Shown: positions 23,875 to 36,582, counted from the first letter of the stretch. The stretch is DNA of 64,000 nt from Chlamydoabsidia padenii (GCA_025330725.1 JAIWND010000034.1:218739-282738), one strand, 5' to 3'. The notes: generated by a model not told the origin, from the sequence alone. Numbers and translations: made by a program.

Positions 23875-24437
23875 GCCGATACGTTTACGTTTAAGTGTAG
23901 AGTTACAATACAACTTTTTGATGGGGTCAGGGGCCGCATCAATCAGCAGACAACATCGGCGTTTAAAAAAGTGGGGTTAAACCGGGGATTAAAAAACGTT
24001 CCATGATTTTTTATAAGAGATCTTTGTTAACTACAGGTTAGGATCCCCTTTTGGAGTGCGCGGCATGAAAAAAATATATGCAACAATCATATCCTAATAG
24101 AAAGATTCCCCAAATCGCGATGGCTCCGTAGAATAGATAGAATTATATTAGTCCACTCTCTATTTGGTAGTAATATCCCTTAATCAAATAAAAATCCTAC
24201 ACCCTTCTTTGACAAATACTGGTCTTGCTAGAAAAATCCTAACCAATCAAAATGGAATAGAAACTACTGGTTGCTTCATGGTCCAGCATATTTTTAAATG
24301 CCGATTTGCCCCTTGCCTATTTTAGTTTCATTTTTTTTAAAATCCATTCTTTTTCGGCTTCCTCCTTTTTTTTCCCTTCTTCTCAAATACAAACAAACTC
24401 TCCCTCTTCCATTTAGATCATCTTACATACTATAACT

Positions 24438-25769
24438 ATGGTTAAGGAAACTAAATACTATGACGTACTTGGTGTCAGCCCTGATGCTAGCGACAGTGAC
24501 TTGAAGAAGGCATACCGTAAACTTGCATTAAAGTATCATCCTGACAAGGTAAGAAAACAAAAAGAGATGACTTGTTTTTTCTTGCAAAAAAAAAAAAAAA
24601 GCCAAGATGACTAATACTGACTTGAACTTTTTTTTTTTTCATAGAATCCTGAAGCCGGTGACAAATTCAAAGAAATCTCTCATGCATACGAAATACTATC
24701 AGATGGTGAACGACGACAAATGTATGATCAGTTTGGTGAAGAAGGCTTAAACGGACAAGGCGGTATGGGTGGTATGGATGCCGAAGATCTCTTCTCACAA
24801 CTCTTTGGTGGTGGTGGTTTATTCGGTGGTGGTGGTGGTGGTGGTCGTGGCCGACCCTCTGGTCCTCGTCGTGGCAAAGACATGGTGCATCAACTCAAAG
24901 TCAGTCTGGAAGACCTCTACAAGGGTAAGACCACCAAACTGGCATTACAAAAACATGTGCTATGTGGACAATGTGAAGGACGGGGTGGTAAAGAAGGCAG
25001 TGTGACGACTTGCAAAACATGTCATGGTCAAGGTGTGCGTGTGATCATGCGTCAAATGGGTCCAATGCTACAACAAATTCAACAACCTTGCTCAGACTGT
25101 CAGGGTCAGGGTGAAATCATCGATGCCAAGGACCGGTGTATGGAATGTGAAGGGCGCAAGATCCTCAGCGAACGGAAAATCCTCGAAGTACATGTGGACA
25201 AGGGCATGCGTGATGGGCAAAAAATCACATTCTCTGGCGAAGGCGATCAAGCACCTAATGTCATACCTGGCGATATCATCATTGTCCTTGATGAAAAGCC
25301 TCATCCTATCTTCAAACGAAAGGGTGATGATCTCTTTTATGAGGCCAAGATTGATCTGTTGACGGCTCTGGCTGGTGGTGAATTTGCGATACCCCAATTG
25401 GACGAACGTGTGTTGCTGGTCTCGGTCTTGCCTGGTGAATCGATTCATCCTGGTATGGTCAAGGTGATTCCTAATGAAGGTATGCCAACATATCGTCATC
25501 ATAACCATGGTAATCTCTTTGTCAAGTTTACCATCAACTTCCCTGCTAATAACTGGACTGATCAAGAAACTATCGCCAAGCTGGAATCCATTTTACCTCC
25601 TAGACAACCTTTACCTGCTTTTGGTGACAACAAACAAGTGGATGATGTTGTCATGGCCGATGCTGATGCCTATCAATCTTCAAGAACACAAGGTGGACAT
25701 GCTCATGATGAAGACGATGACGAAGAAGGTCGTGGTGGTGGTCCTGGTGTGCAGTGTGCTCAATCCTAG
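24438..25769 (+). CDS. YDJ1: Type I J-protein Ydj1/Mas5
   Basis: Two exons (24438-24548, 24645-25769) give 411 aa. Ydj1 is the main cytosolic Hsp40 that delivers clients to Hsp70 and stimulates its ATPase. The J domain contains the HPD motif (KYHPDKNP, across the intron). A Gly-rich linker follows ([14 protein letters not shown]), then four CxxCxGxG zinc repeats ([32 protein letters not shown]), then the substrate-binding C-terminal domains. The protein ends CAQS, a farnesylation CaaX box like the CASQ of yeast Ydj1. It is convergent with HEM15, with about 150 bp between stops. A heat-shock element was not evident by eye. Confidence 0.97.
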
Positions 25770-25921
25770 TTTAGTAACAAATATACTATCAACATCATCA
25801 TAAAATAAAAATAGTTTGTTTGTAATAAAATAAAAACATGTCTTTATTGATTGATCAAATAAAAAAGGAGGGGTGATTGGATTGTTATTATATTGCTAGT
25901 GTGGGTGTAAGTTTGAAGGGA

Positions 25922-27364
25922 TTATTTTTGCTGCGGATCACATGACTTGAAGAAGTCTCTTGTTGTTCCACAGCTGTCAAAGGTACATCCAGGGCAACGA
26001 AGGTAATATTGGCGCGATATGACTTGACCAGATTTCAAATGTTCGTTTACAATGTTGGCCATAGCATTAGTGAAGATTGGATCATCATTTAAGGCTTCAG
26101 CACGTTTCCATCCAGTAATACCCACCTAACCAATAATAAAAAAGAAATGGTGAGTTCTCTAATCATCAACAATATCATATACATTCATTACCTCTTCGGC
26201 TTCCTTGCCATATTCCTGATCCAATTCAAACAATGTTTCGATATGATCACTTGTGAATGCAATAGGTACGACCACCAAGTTCTTTTTCCCCGCCTTACCA
26301 TAGTTCTTGATGACATCCGCGGTTTGAGGACCTAACCAAGGCTGTGGACCAACTTGGGATTGCCAAATAAGTCGATAAGGGTTTTGATGACCGAGTCGTT
26401 TCATCACTTGATCCACACTGGCAGCGACTTCGGCAGGATACGTATCACCACGATTGATCACCGACATGGGTAAGGAATGAGCTGAGAAGAGAATGATGGC
26501 ATCCTTGCGTTGTTCAGGGGTGTATTCGGCCAATTTGCGTTCCACCTTGGTAGCCATAGCCTCGATAAAACCAGGATGAGTCGGCCAACGATCGATCACA
26601 CTCCATTGCACACTTTGTTCCATCCCATTTTTGACAATTCCCCGATGAAGTTCGTTCAAACTGCTGCCAGTGGTTGAGCATGAGTATTGAGGATACTGTG
26701 TAAATACTACAGCCCGTTTTACACCATCCGCCTTCATTTCGTCCAGCGCGTCTTGTGTCGATGGTTTCACATATCGGAATGCAACATAATGCTTGTGAGG
26801 AGCTAAAGGTGATGGTGATGATTTAGTAAAGAAGAGGGGGTTTACTTTATGAAATGTGAGAGTAACTTGCCTGTTTCTGGTGACAGTTCGTCAAGGACCT
26901 TTTCCATTTCTTCACCTTGCTTGCGCGTCCACTTGAGAATAGGTGATCCACCACCAATAGAGTCATATTGTTCACGAATACTTGGTGTTCGGCGTCTGGC
27001 AATCCACTTGGCAAGGGAAGATTGGAACGGAAGCTTCATGATATCACGATCCGTAAATAAATTGAGTAAAAAATCGTGTACGTCATCCAAGGTTTCAGGA
27101 CCACCCATGTTCGTCAACAATACAGCAGTTGGACTAAAATAATAGTAATAATAGTATAAAGTAAGCTATGTTAGTAAAGGCAATAGGAAGGATCTTTATA
27201 CAAACGTACGGTTTCTTCGTGGATAAGGATCGAATGGAGGGAGTCGCAAAGATCATTGTAGATCGGCATCCTATCAATACACTTAAAAGTGAGAAAACAC
27301 GTTATAATCGACTAGTGGTTTAGGGAAACATACTTGTTGACTGTTTCAAGATATTGCTTAGCAT
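25922..27364 (-). CDS. HEM15: Ferrochelatase with [2Fe-2S] cluster ligands
   Basis: Five exons (27364-27334, 27270-27210, 27133-26871, 26802-26192, 26125-25922) give 389 aa. Ferrochelatase inserts Fe(II) into protoporphyrin IX in the mitochondrial matrix. The first two exons encode a basic presequence (RSLSTKKP). The catalytic region contains [34 protein letters not shown] (with the active-site His) and [11 protein letters not shown]. The C terminus has CPGCTFDSC, a C-x2-C-x4-C spacing, and a fourth Cys occurs in SCSTTG. These match the four cluster ligands of human ferrochelatase. Intron 3 uses a GC donor (AG|GCAAGT), needed to keep frame. An exact recurrent-motif copy lies at 27441-27451, 77 bp upstream. 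Confidence 0.95.
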
Positions 27365-28371
27365 GGTAATGTAAGGTAAAAAGAAGGTGATGGAAGAAAA
27401 AGAAAAGAAAAAGATGCGCAAGACAATATGTATTGAAAATCGGGATTTGAATGTGAAAATATTTAAATCCCGCATATGGTCCCTTTTTGGCCCTTACGGA
27501 AGATTCAATGCCGTGGATCCGGTGTATAAAGTAAAATGAGTTCCATACCATCCAAATGTCTTGTGTAGTGAACATTCTGGAACGATAGCTGTATAAATTT
27601 ACAACTGGTGAATATTATGCTTTTCCTTTTCCCTTCAATTGCCCTTCGTTAAGAAAAATCGTCTCCGAACATTATCACTTGGCTTTCCAAAACGGACGGG
27701 GAGAAAGGACGACCACTGTGTTTATGCAAACTGTCAGTAGAAATTTAATGGATAAACAAAAGTAGGCCAACAAACGTGGTATAGAGTCAAAATTGTGCTG
27801 CATTAAAATGCCTTATGGTTGAATTTGATTCCGTTGGAGAGTGAGGGAGACATTGGCTAACCATTCGTACAAAAGAAAGTAAATGCCACGTGTTCGGGGT
27901 TTGAAATTATAACTTCAAGGAACTGTTGCAAAGACATTCAAGCATGACAAAAGACAAAAAGAAATAGAGAGAGAGAGACTGGAAGTAGATCAATAAATAA
28001 ATAAAAGAAAGAAATAAAAGGTAGAAAGGGAAAGGTACAGTAAAGAATAGCCCGTTACTGCCAAGAGTCTCTCCAATTTGTTTCGAATATTGAAATCCCG
28101 ACATTTGGGTAAAGTGTAGCCCCTTTAAATTTGATTGTATATAAATACACTTTCCCAAATTAAATTTCTCTTTGTCTCTTTTTTCTATTTTATTATCTTC
28201 CCTCTCTTTTTATTATTCCTCCACTCATTCAATAGAATCCCTTTCCTTTCCTTTAAACACTTCTTTACCCCTTAACAACATTAGAACTTGTCATTCTTTT
28301 ATTATCATCATTTCTCCTCCTCGTCCTCCTCGTCCTCCTTCTTACTCTCCACCACCTCCTTCACCACTTAA
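27365..28371. other. Divergent intergenic region HEM15 / flippase
   Basis: It contains two closely spaced motif copies before HEM15 (27441-27451 exact, 27462-27472 diverged), a diverged copy near 27893-27905, and an exact copy at 28090-28100, followed by a TATA-like TATATAAAT at about 28137-28145. Two CT-rich tracts then lead to the flippase start. No gene is supported. Confidence 0.5.
28090..28145 (+). promoter_or_regulatory. Motif plus TATA-like box upstream of the flippase gene
   Basis: TTGAAATCCCG (28090-28100) is followed about 40 bp later by TATATAAAT (about 28137-28145) and then by long CT-rich leader sequence. The start codon lies about 230 bp downstream, implying a long 5' UTR. Confidence 0.45.
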
Positions 28372-31300
28372 ATGGCTCGTCGACTTTTATCTAAAGACAA
28401 GTTATTAAAGAAAAAGAGCGCTTTCCCAACAGCCTCAACGGAACGACGCACTATATATGTCAACATGGATCTACCACCCGAAGAATTAGACGACTATGGC
28501 CAACCAACACATAGCTTTCTGGGCAACAAGATCAGAACAGCAAAATATACCTGGTACACCTTTTTACCCAAGAATCTCTTTGAACAATTTAGAGGTATCG
28601 CCAACTTGTATTTTTTATTCTTGGTCATCCTACAAATGTTTCCATTATTCAGCACTTCTGCCTCTCCTGTCTTGGTCATCCTTCCTTTGGCGGCGATTCT
28701 GATTCTTACGGGTGCTAAAGATGCCGTGGAAGACAACAAGCGTCATAAAACCGACCAAGGTGTCAACAAAGCCATCACTTATACTCTCTCTTCTTGGACC
28801 AATGTCAACATACCGGTATACAAAGTGGCACGCTGGCGACGAATCATTCATACTATTCGGTCATGGATCAAAGCACCCTTTCGACGCGCCAAAACGGACG
28901 ACAACGACGACGACGACGACGATAGACGGTATTCTCTGCAACGAAGCCACACCAATCAATCTATTGTATCTTCTACACCTACCATACAATTCCCACCACC
29001 TACTTCGCCAATCTCATCACTTCGTCAAACCATTCGATCCAGTACGACTTCTTTCACCAGGGTGTTTCAACAAGAACCTTATCGACCTGGACTCGTACCA
29101 CACTCTGTAGTCAACAACAACAGCAGCAGCAAAGGCGACAACAAGAAGAAAAAGGTCAAGAAACACGCAAAGAAGACTCCTCCTCCTTTGCCAAGAAAAA
29201 AACGACAGGGTATTGATCGACGGTGGAAACGTACCTTATGGCAAGATTTAAACGTTGGTGACTTTGTATATTTACGGGACGATGATCCTGTACCTGCTGA
29301 TTTGGTGATTCTCTCTACTTCCGAACCTGATGGTCTGTGCTATGTGGAAACTCAAAATCTTGATGGTGAAACGAATCTAAAGATCAAGCGTGGATTACAG
29401 GCAACTAGTGATATCAATCGGCCTGAAGACTGTGATGGATCCAGCTTTTATATTGAAAGTGAGCCTCCCCATGCCAATCTTTATTCTTATAATGGTGTAC
29501 TCAAATGGAAAATCTCAATGGCTGATCAACTTGACAACAGTGACGACGACGACGACATATACAAGGATCAATTCACAAAACAACAGGATGGTCCACCAAT
29601 ATCTGATGTTTTACATGAAAAGACAGAAGCCATCACCAGCAGTAGTGTCCTCTTACGTGGTTGCGTCTTACGGAATACGGATTGGGTCATTGGCATGGTC
29701 TTGTTTACGGGGAATGAAACCAAGATTATGCTAAACTCGGGTAAAACACCAAGTAAGCGTAGTAAAATGGAAAAGGCAACCAATCCTCATGTAAGTAGCT
29801 AAAGAAAAGAAAGAAAGAAAAGTGACTCACGCCTTCATTTTTTTGTTTTTATAGGTCATTGCCAACTTTGTCTTATTGTTTGTGTTGTGTTTGATTTGCT
29901 CTATTGCCGCCAGTGTTGTCTTTTCAAGTCGATCATCTTCGGACTTCTTTGAACAACCGGATGCGGAAAGTGCGGCCATGGAAGGCTTCCTTATGTTTTG
30001 GTAAATATCACAATCAACTGCATTACACTGTATTTTTACTAACATTAAATATCTACTATAGGACCACTCTTGTTATTTACCAAAATATCATTCCTATCTC
30101 TCTCTACATCTCTGTGCAAATCGTCAAGACTGCAGCGGTAAGGCTCTTCTTCTACTTATCCATCGTAAAAGTGCTTGACTAAACTATTTTGCATCATCTA
30201 GGCATACTTTATTCACACAGACATCGACATGTACAACGAAACACTGGATCAGCCTTGCATTCCCAAAACCTGGAATATCTCTGATGATCTTGGTCAGGTG
30301 GAATATATCTTCTCCGACAAAACCGGCACATTAACACAGAACAAAATGGAATTTCGCAGGTGCACAATCAATGGTGTCTCTTATGGTCTAGGTGAAACGG
30401 AGGCTTCGGTGGGTGCTAAGCTTCGTGAAGCAACTGACTCGAATGATACTGGGAAAGATGAAGAAGTAGGCAACAAGATGGACACAGAGACAGCACGACT
30501 CAACGACAATCTCGATCTCGAAAAAGCACGGCGGGAAATGCTCCGAAAACAAGCAACTCTCTTTGAACACCATTATGTCAACCCCAAATCTTCCTTTGTG
30601 GATCCCAAGGTATATGATGCACTGACTCAGAATGACAACCAATCACAATCGATCATCCACTTCTTCTCTGCTCTGGCACTTTGTCATACAGTGATCACAG
30701 AGGTGCCTGATCCTGACAAACCCTATGAAATATTATACAAGGCACAATCACCCGATGAAGCAGCACTGGTGGCGACAGCACGGGATGTGGGCTTTACCTT
30801 TGTGGGCCGTGAACAAGACACGATGATTATGGATGCGATGGGCGAACGGCGTGAAATGACATTACTGCATGTGCTTGAATTCAACTCGACTCGGAAACGG
30901 ATGAGCGTGATCATGCGCGGCAACGATGGACGGGTGGTGCTGATCTGCAAAGGTGCGGACTCGGTGATTTATGAACGACTGTCGGTAACAAACGAGCAAC
31001 AACAAATGCGCGACGACACACTCAAGGATTTGGGACGGTTTGCAAATGATGGTCTACGCACACTATGTATTGCCAGCCGGGTGCTGGGGGAAACTGAATA
31101 TCAAGATTGGGCAGTACGATACAAGGATGCTTCCAACAGCATACACAACCGAGAAGAACAGATGGAAAGCGTATGTGAAGAAATCGAACAAGATTTGACT
31201 CTGATTGGTGGCACGGCGATCGAAGACAAGTTACAAGAAGGGGTGCCTGATACTATCGCGGTGCTGGCGCAGGCGGGGATCAAAATTTGGGTGCTAACGG

Positions 31301-33219
31301 GTGACAAGATTGAAACGGCAATCAATATTGGCTTCGCATGCAATTTGTTGACCAAGGATATGCTTTTGCTCAGTGTTAATGCGCGCGACGAACAAGACAC
31401 CTTGAACCAGTTACGCGAATCACAAAAACAAGTCAACGAGGTGAATGGAACTATGAAGAAATGTGCCTTGGTCATTGATGGTGAATCGCTCAAGTTTGCT
31501 CTGGAACAGCCGGCAAGAGATGAACTGCTTCGATTGGGTACTCAATGTATGGCGGTGATTTGCTGTCGGGTCAGTCCCATGCAGAAAGCCAAGGTCGTCA
31601 ATATGGTGAAGAAGGGACTCAAGGTGATGACACTCTCAATTGGTGATGGCGCAAACGATGTCTCGATGATTCAAGAAGCTAATGTTGGGGTTGGGATCTC
31701 GGGTGAAGAAGGGCGTCAGGCAGTTATGGCGTCGGACTATGCCATTGCCCAATTCCGTTACCTCAGCAAACTCCTTTTAGTCCATGGTCGTTGGTCTTAT
31801 CTACGCACATCTGAAATGATCTTGACCTTCTTTTATAAAAACATCATGTGGACTTTGGTGCTCTTTTGGTATCAGATTTTCTGTGGGTAAGTTTGTGTGT
31901 GATGATGGGCGAAAATGTTTGCTGGACTGACTCTTCTTTTTTTTTTTTTTTTTTTTTTCCTTACTAGATTCTCGGGGACTATGATGTTTGATTACTCATA
32001 TATCACATTATACAATTTGGTGTTTACGTCTTTGCCATGTATCTTTGCTGGTGTGTTGGATCAAGACCTCAAGGCCGAATACTCCTTCAAATTTCCTCAG
32101 CTGTATCTTATGGGTATTCGAAACGACAAATTCAAAAGCTCAAGGTTTTATTTGACGGTACTCGATGCGATCTATCAATCAGCTATTTGCTTTGGTATAC
32201 CTTACTTGGTCTTTGTGGGTGGCAAGATGAGCAGCACTGGATACGACACAGAAGGCGTTTATGAACTGGGCACTTTTATTGCTGGTATTGCTGTCATTAT
32301 TGCTAATGCTTTGGTGGGTTTTACGATTTTTAGTTGGACTTGGGTCATGGTTGCGGTGATTGTTATCTCTTCGGCAACCTTCTTTATCTGGACTGGTCTT
32401 TATGCGCAAATTATGACATTCACATTCTATGGTGAAGACATGCTATTCCGTGAAGGTGCTTTTTGGCTTTGTTTGGTGATTACCTTTGTCATCTGTATGC
32501 TTCCTCGTTTTATCACCAAATACTACCTACATATGGAACAACCTTTTGATAACGACATTATCCGAGAAATTGTCCTTTGTAACACACAATCCTCGTCACG
32601 GCAACCTTGGCAAATTTACAAGAACAACAAGCAGCGACGTAAAACTGTGATTCAGTTGGAAGAAGAAATGCCAATCACCTTGATGAGGACACAAAGCGAT
32701 CAATCGGGTGCAGCATTTAGATCAACAGGTGGATTTGACGACAAATCAACAATGACGACGATGGAACAATCAGCAACGCAATATCACGATGCTTCTTCAT
32801 TGACTGAACCAGCCCCAGCTTATCCACGAACGAACAATCGGCATAGTGAAATCATGTATATGCACTCCGGCCAACGTAGGTCTTTTACAGGATTTGCATA
32901 CTCTTCCGATGATGCGTCGGCCTTTGATGCCTTTCGATCGTCAGTCTATCGCCATCATCATGGTGGACGGAATTCATTTGCTGGTACCCCTGTCGACGAA
33001 GTACCATCTTATGCCCCTTTTTTGGAAACCAATAGCAAACATCAGGACTGGATGCCTTTGGATGGATTCAAGCTACGACGATACGAAACGGAACCTGATC
33101 CTCATCAACTAAACAACAAGAAATTATCCTCGTCTGGTAATTGGGTCCGTGCTGTCAAGGAACGTATGTCCTCTTCAAGAACCATGGATGATCATGAACT
33201 GGTGGATATCTCTCATTAG
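28372..33219 (+). CDS. DNF1: P4-ATPase phospholipid flippase, Dnf1/Dnf2 type
   Basis: Five exons (28372-29790, 29855-30000, 30062-30137, 30202-31886, 31968-33219) give 1525 aa. Dnf flippases move phosphatidylcholine and phosphatidylethanolamine to the cytosolic leaflet at the plasma membrane and endosomes. The sequence shows the P4 N-terminal TM pair, the actuator loop (NLDGETNLKIK), PISLYISVQIVKTA before TM4, the phosphorylation motif SDKTGTLTQNKMEF (catalytic Asp about residue 586), KGADSVIYERL, the hinge GDGANDVSMIQEA, and six C-terminal TM segments. The Q/V version of ISxEIVKT and the overall pattern are Dnf-like rather than Drs2-like. A long, charged, Ser-rich insertion with poly-Asp and poly-Lys lies between TM2 and the actuator domain. 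Intron 4 has a long T tract. Confidence 0.94.
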
Positions 33220-34222
33220 TTTGTTATATATATAGTCCTTTTGTTATTTGGTACATTACCTTTGTTATTATATTTTATTGTTATCCTCACTACCCTTTTA
33301 TATGTTTATAGAACACGTTTATCATATTATAGATCTTCCATTGTGTACTTTTTTTTTATCTCCCCTCCTCTTTTTACAATAAAAACACTCATCTTTTACA
33401 TCTTCAACTCTGTTGTCTGGAATAGGTTTGTTTTTTTTAACATGTATAGTATGGGAATATTTAGAGGGGTTAACTTTTAAAGATTCTTGAGTTGGTTTTA
33501 AGTACATGACTTGAGGGGGTAAAACAGACCTGATAGGATCAATTTATAGAGCCACAAGTGACAGATACTATAAAATAGGCGTTTATTTTGGAAGTAGTCG
33601 GGATGTGAATTACATTTATGCATTTTAAAGTGCCGCTCTCGGTGCTTTTACCTTCATGTCTACCTTCATAGGGAAAATACAGCAGCCTGCATCTTTTTTT
33701 CTTTTTGGGAGGCCAACATTGAACGTTTCATTCTGTAAGTTCTGTGCGAAGCTTCCAAGGTTTCTCCAGTAAAAATAACAATTAGATAGCAACTGTGTTG
33801 TTAGATGCAATCGAAAAGACTATGTAAAAAGGTAAACACATTTATTTATTGCTTTTGTTGCTTCAATATAAGTTCCGACCTTGATCGGCTTGTTCAAGTG
33901 ATTTTTAAACGCCGCTGTTTGCTGGAGTGTCTGTGTCAGCCCCGTGGTAATTTGAAATCCCCGATATCTCCTCTTTTTAACTTGAGAGTTGCCCTGACTA
34001 TTCCTCTTGAACAAACACAATAAAAAGAAAATATGTAATATCTTTGTGATGCGTTGGATTATGCATAGATGTCTCATGGAAGGTATTTCTATCGAGATGT
34101 CAAAAAGGTGCCATGGAGGAGGGGGTTGAAAATTAAAATCCCGCTTACAGTCCCATCGCCACTGGGGAGGGAAAAAAAAAACTGAGCTCACCTCTTTCTT
34201 TCCATCTTATCATCTTTTATTA
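33220..34222. other. Intergenic region downstream of the flippase gene
   Basis: It includes the flippase 3' UTR with AATAAAA-type signals and three copies of the recurrent motif (33599-33609 and 33951-33963 diverged, 34132-34143 near the LAMTOR3 start). The distances suggest the last copy serves LAMTOR3. No gene is supported. Confidence 0.45.
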
Positions 34223-34829
34223 ATGGAAAAAGCTTTTAAAACTCATTGCCAAGCTTATCTACATGAAGGACTCAAGGCTGCATTATTAACGGATCGGGAT
34301 GGAGTTATTATCTTGAAATGTAAGTATAATGGAAGGGGCGGCTACTAATCTTTGAAACTAATAAACATGCCTCTTGGTTTGTAGGTATATCAGACGATGC
34401 ACCAGCCAAAATTACCGACCCTGTCATTCCAACCAACTTTGCTGTTGCCAACAATCAGGTAAAACACCTACAAAAAATAATAATTGTATTATAATAACCA
34501 TGACTGACTAGTATTTTTATGTTTTGACGGGGACAGGCGTCGAAACTAGGGTTGAAACATAACGAAATGATCATTAGTATGTATGAACTTTATCAACTGA
34601 TTCAACTAGACCAAAACCCAATGATCATTACCATCATAAGTGATGCCAATGCTAATACAGGTAAATAAGACAGACAAATAGGCAACAAATGAATGACTAA
34701 TATGGGGGGGTTTATTATTATCTCTTTTTAGGTGTATTCATGCATCTCGCTCGTGAACTGAAATCAATGACTGAACCTTTGGTGGAACTAATGCAGACAG
34801 GTCATCTTATCTCAACACATCGAGATTGA
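34223..34829 (+). CDS. LAMTOR3: LAMTOR3/MP1, Ragulator subunit
   Basis: Four exons (34223-34319, 34385-34458, 34537-34660, 34732-34829) give 130 aa. LAMTOR3 is a roadblock-fold subunit of Ragulator, the scaffold that anchors Rag GTPases and TORC1 on lysosomes/vacuoles. The protein reads LLTDRDGVIILK, SDDAPAK, then NFAVANNQASKLGLKHNEMI, matching the SDRDGV, ND-NAPE and ATDQGSKLGL blocks of animal MP1. It ends with the helix LARELKSMTEPLVELMQ. The length matches (124 aa in human). Budding yeast uses the diverged EGO subunits instead, so this is a more ancestral form. A motif copy lies about 80-90 bp before the start. Confidence 0.88.
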
Positions 34830-34920
34830 TTCCTCTTCTTCTTCTTCTTCCTGTATATAATAATAGCTATAGTTTACCCCCTTCCCCTTTTAGGATAATA
34901 ACTCATGTGACATTACACTT

Positions 34921-35184
34921 TTATAATAAAAATCTCTTGTTTTTTAAAAAAATAAAAGCGTCATCCAGAATGGATTGAATGGCCGCCTTGACCAATTTTG
35001 GTTCCTCTATAATGCAGTCAATGCGATTGGTTCTCCCATTTGTAATAAAATAGATGTCTGTGTGTAAAGGTGAAAGGTGATGATGATTGGTGCGAACCAC
35101 TCTTTCTTCGTGTGTCTCGTTTCTGGCAATGGTTCGATCCACTTTATACAATATCGTATGCATTATGAATACAGTAAAAAGCAA
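34921..35184 (-). CDS. Possible small protein, downstream exon only
   Basis: A minus-strand open frame encodes a protein-like stretch (VDRTIARNETHEERVV, DIYFITNGRTNRIDCIIEE, AAIQSILDDAFIFL). It could extend upstream by an acceptor near 35218 (GTTTAG), adding SVIRACEED. No in-frame start exon could be found. A motif-like GTTTGAACTT near 35380 could be its promoter. I do not recognise the family. The composition looks coding, but the gene model is incomplete. Confidence 0.25.
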   Translation of the reverse strand: MLFTVFIMHTILYKVDRTIARNETHEERVVRTNHHHLSPLHTDIYFITNGRTNRIDCIIEEPKLVKAAIQSILDDAFIFLKNKRFLL

Positions 35185-35479
35185 GATGCGATCTTCCTCA
35201 CATGCCCTGATGACGGACTAAACAACCAAAAAGACAGTGTTTATGAGGCAAGTAAGAAGAATGAAATCAAAGGAATACAAATTGATTGGTATTTTTTGGG
35301 ACTCAACAATGAAAAATCCGCATGAATATGCAACTAATCCATAAAAAGTAAAAAATAGACAAAGTAAAAAGGATGGCGGTGTTTGAACTTGCAAAAGAAC
35401 AAATAGTGAGTATAAATTCATGTGCGCTTCTTTTTTTTTTTTTTTTGCTCTTTCTTTCTTTCTCCAATACATCTTATTT

Positions 35480-36582
35480 ATGATAATGAACAATACTTGG
35501 TTTTATATACAATCGACTGAAACTAAACATGTAATTTCTGCCAGCCGACGTATTCACTCGGAAGGACTAGACTCGACAAGATCTCAAGTGCATGTATATG
35601 CTCCTCTTCGAACGGATGAAGAACTGTGGACGTGGGAAGGTCAGTTCATACGAAACAAAGCAACTGGACTGGTATTGGATATAAGAAAAGGTAAACCATT
35701 AAAGTATCAAGTAGACAAGCATTATTAACTCTTTCTCTCTCTCTCTCTTTTTGGTTTTTTAGGACGATTACGACTTATTGAAGACACGGAAATCTGTTTA
35801 TATCGACAAAAACCTTTGGAAGAAGCCAGTAACCAACTATGGGGAATACGCGATACACCACAAGGAAAACTAATATACTCCATCTCTAATACTGAATGGA
35901 CTCTTATGCAAGACGGTGATAAACTTTTATTATACCCTCAAGAACCTCACCACGACACTTGGGATTGTATCGGGGAACATGATCTTTTGGCTTCTACGAC
36001 CATGCCTTGTGCGACCACTCCTCCTGATCTTTGCTCGGCGGCAAGCTCTTTTGAAACTGAATATACTCAAGGCGGTCTCTCACCTGCTAAACGAGGATCT
36101 CAGGGCTCCGTCAGTTTATACTCGATGGATAGTTTTAAAGATTACCATGATCGATTATATCTTGAACAGGACACTCATCTCAGGTAAACATAAATAGGGC
36201 GACAATAAAAAATATAAAAAAAAAGGTGGAAAAAATAATAACTCACTCTTTTCCCTATCTCTCTAGTGACAAGGCAATCAGTATGGCTGTTGCTTATCAT
36301 TCCTGGACAGGCTGCCCCATCAAAGAAGGCGACCACGACGAATCAGGCAAAATTCAACTCCAGAATCAAGCGGAACAACAGGTAAAAATAAAAGTGATAC
36401 AAGCATTGTGATTGGATACGGGTCATTCATTGTTTTTGGCTAATCCATTACGTATATATCAATAGGCCCTGGACATTCTCTCATCACCACAACTCTGTCA
36501 AGACCATCACAAAGATACCGTGCTGCATTTGACCAATCGTTATATCAATCTTCTCATTGATCAAAAAGTGTCTACTTCATAA
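35480..36582 (+). CDS. Ricin-B-type lectin (beta-trefoil) like protein
   Basis: Four exons (35480-35690, 35763-36183, 36267-36381, 36466-36582) give 287 aa. The first 160 residues show the repeating pattern of trefoil lectin proteins common in Mucoromycota: WFYIQSTETKHVISA, ELWTWEGQFIRNKATGLVLD, NQLWGIRD and WTLMQDGDKLLLYPQ. The strict QxW signature is only partly kept, so sugar binding is uncertain. The C-terminal half is Ser-rich then helical (FKDYHDRLYLEQDTHL) and unrecognised. No signal peptide is evident from the chosen start, so the protein is probably intracellular. A possible upstream in-frame ATG would add a Phe-rich run encoded by a poly-T tract and is not preferred. Nothing indicates a toxin. 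Confidence 0.65.

Larger units (their letters stand above)
20752..24437. other. 3.7-kb gene-poor, repeat-bearing island
   Basis: No complete gene could be supported here. The region holds a 37-nt A run (20855-20891), diverged duplications (22158-22322 against 22567-22742), a set of roughly 220-bp tandem units each ending in TTCAAATCCCG (about 22870-23650), the second copy of the dispersed repeat (23041-23099), and a short hairpin (23842-23856). Short open frames, including one at 23691-23894, lie inside the repeats. The last 140 bp form the YDJ1 promoter. Confidence 0.6.

Noticed and set aside
35420..35479. Upstream ATG giving a Phe-rich signal-like leader for the lectin-like protein
   Set aside because: The hydrophobic run is a translated poly-T promoter tract; the internal ATG gives the normal beginning of the trefoil repeat.
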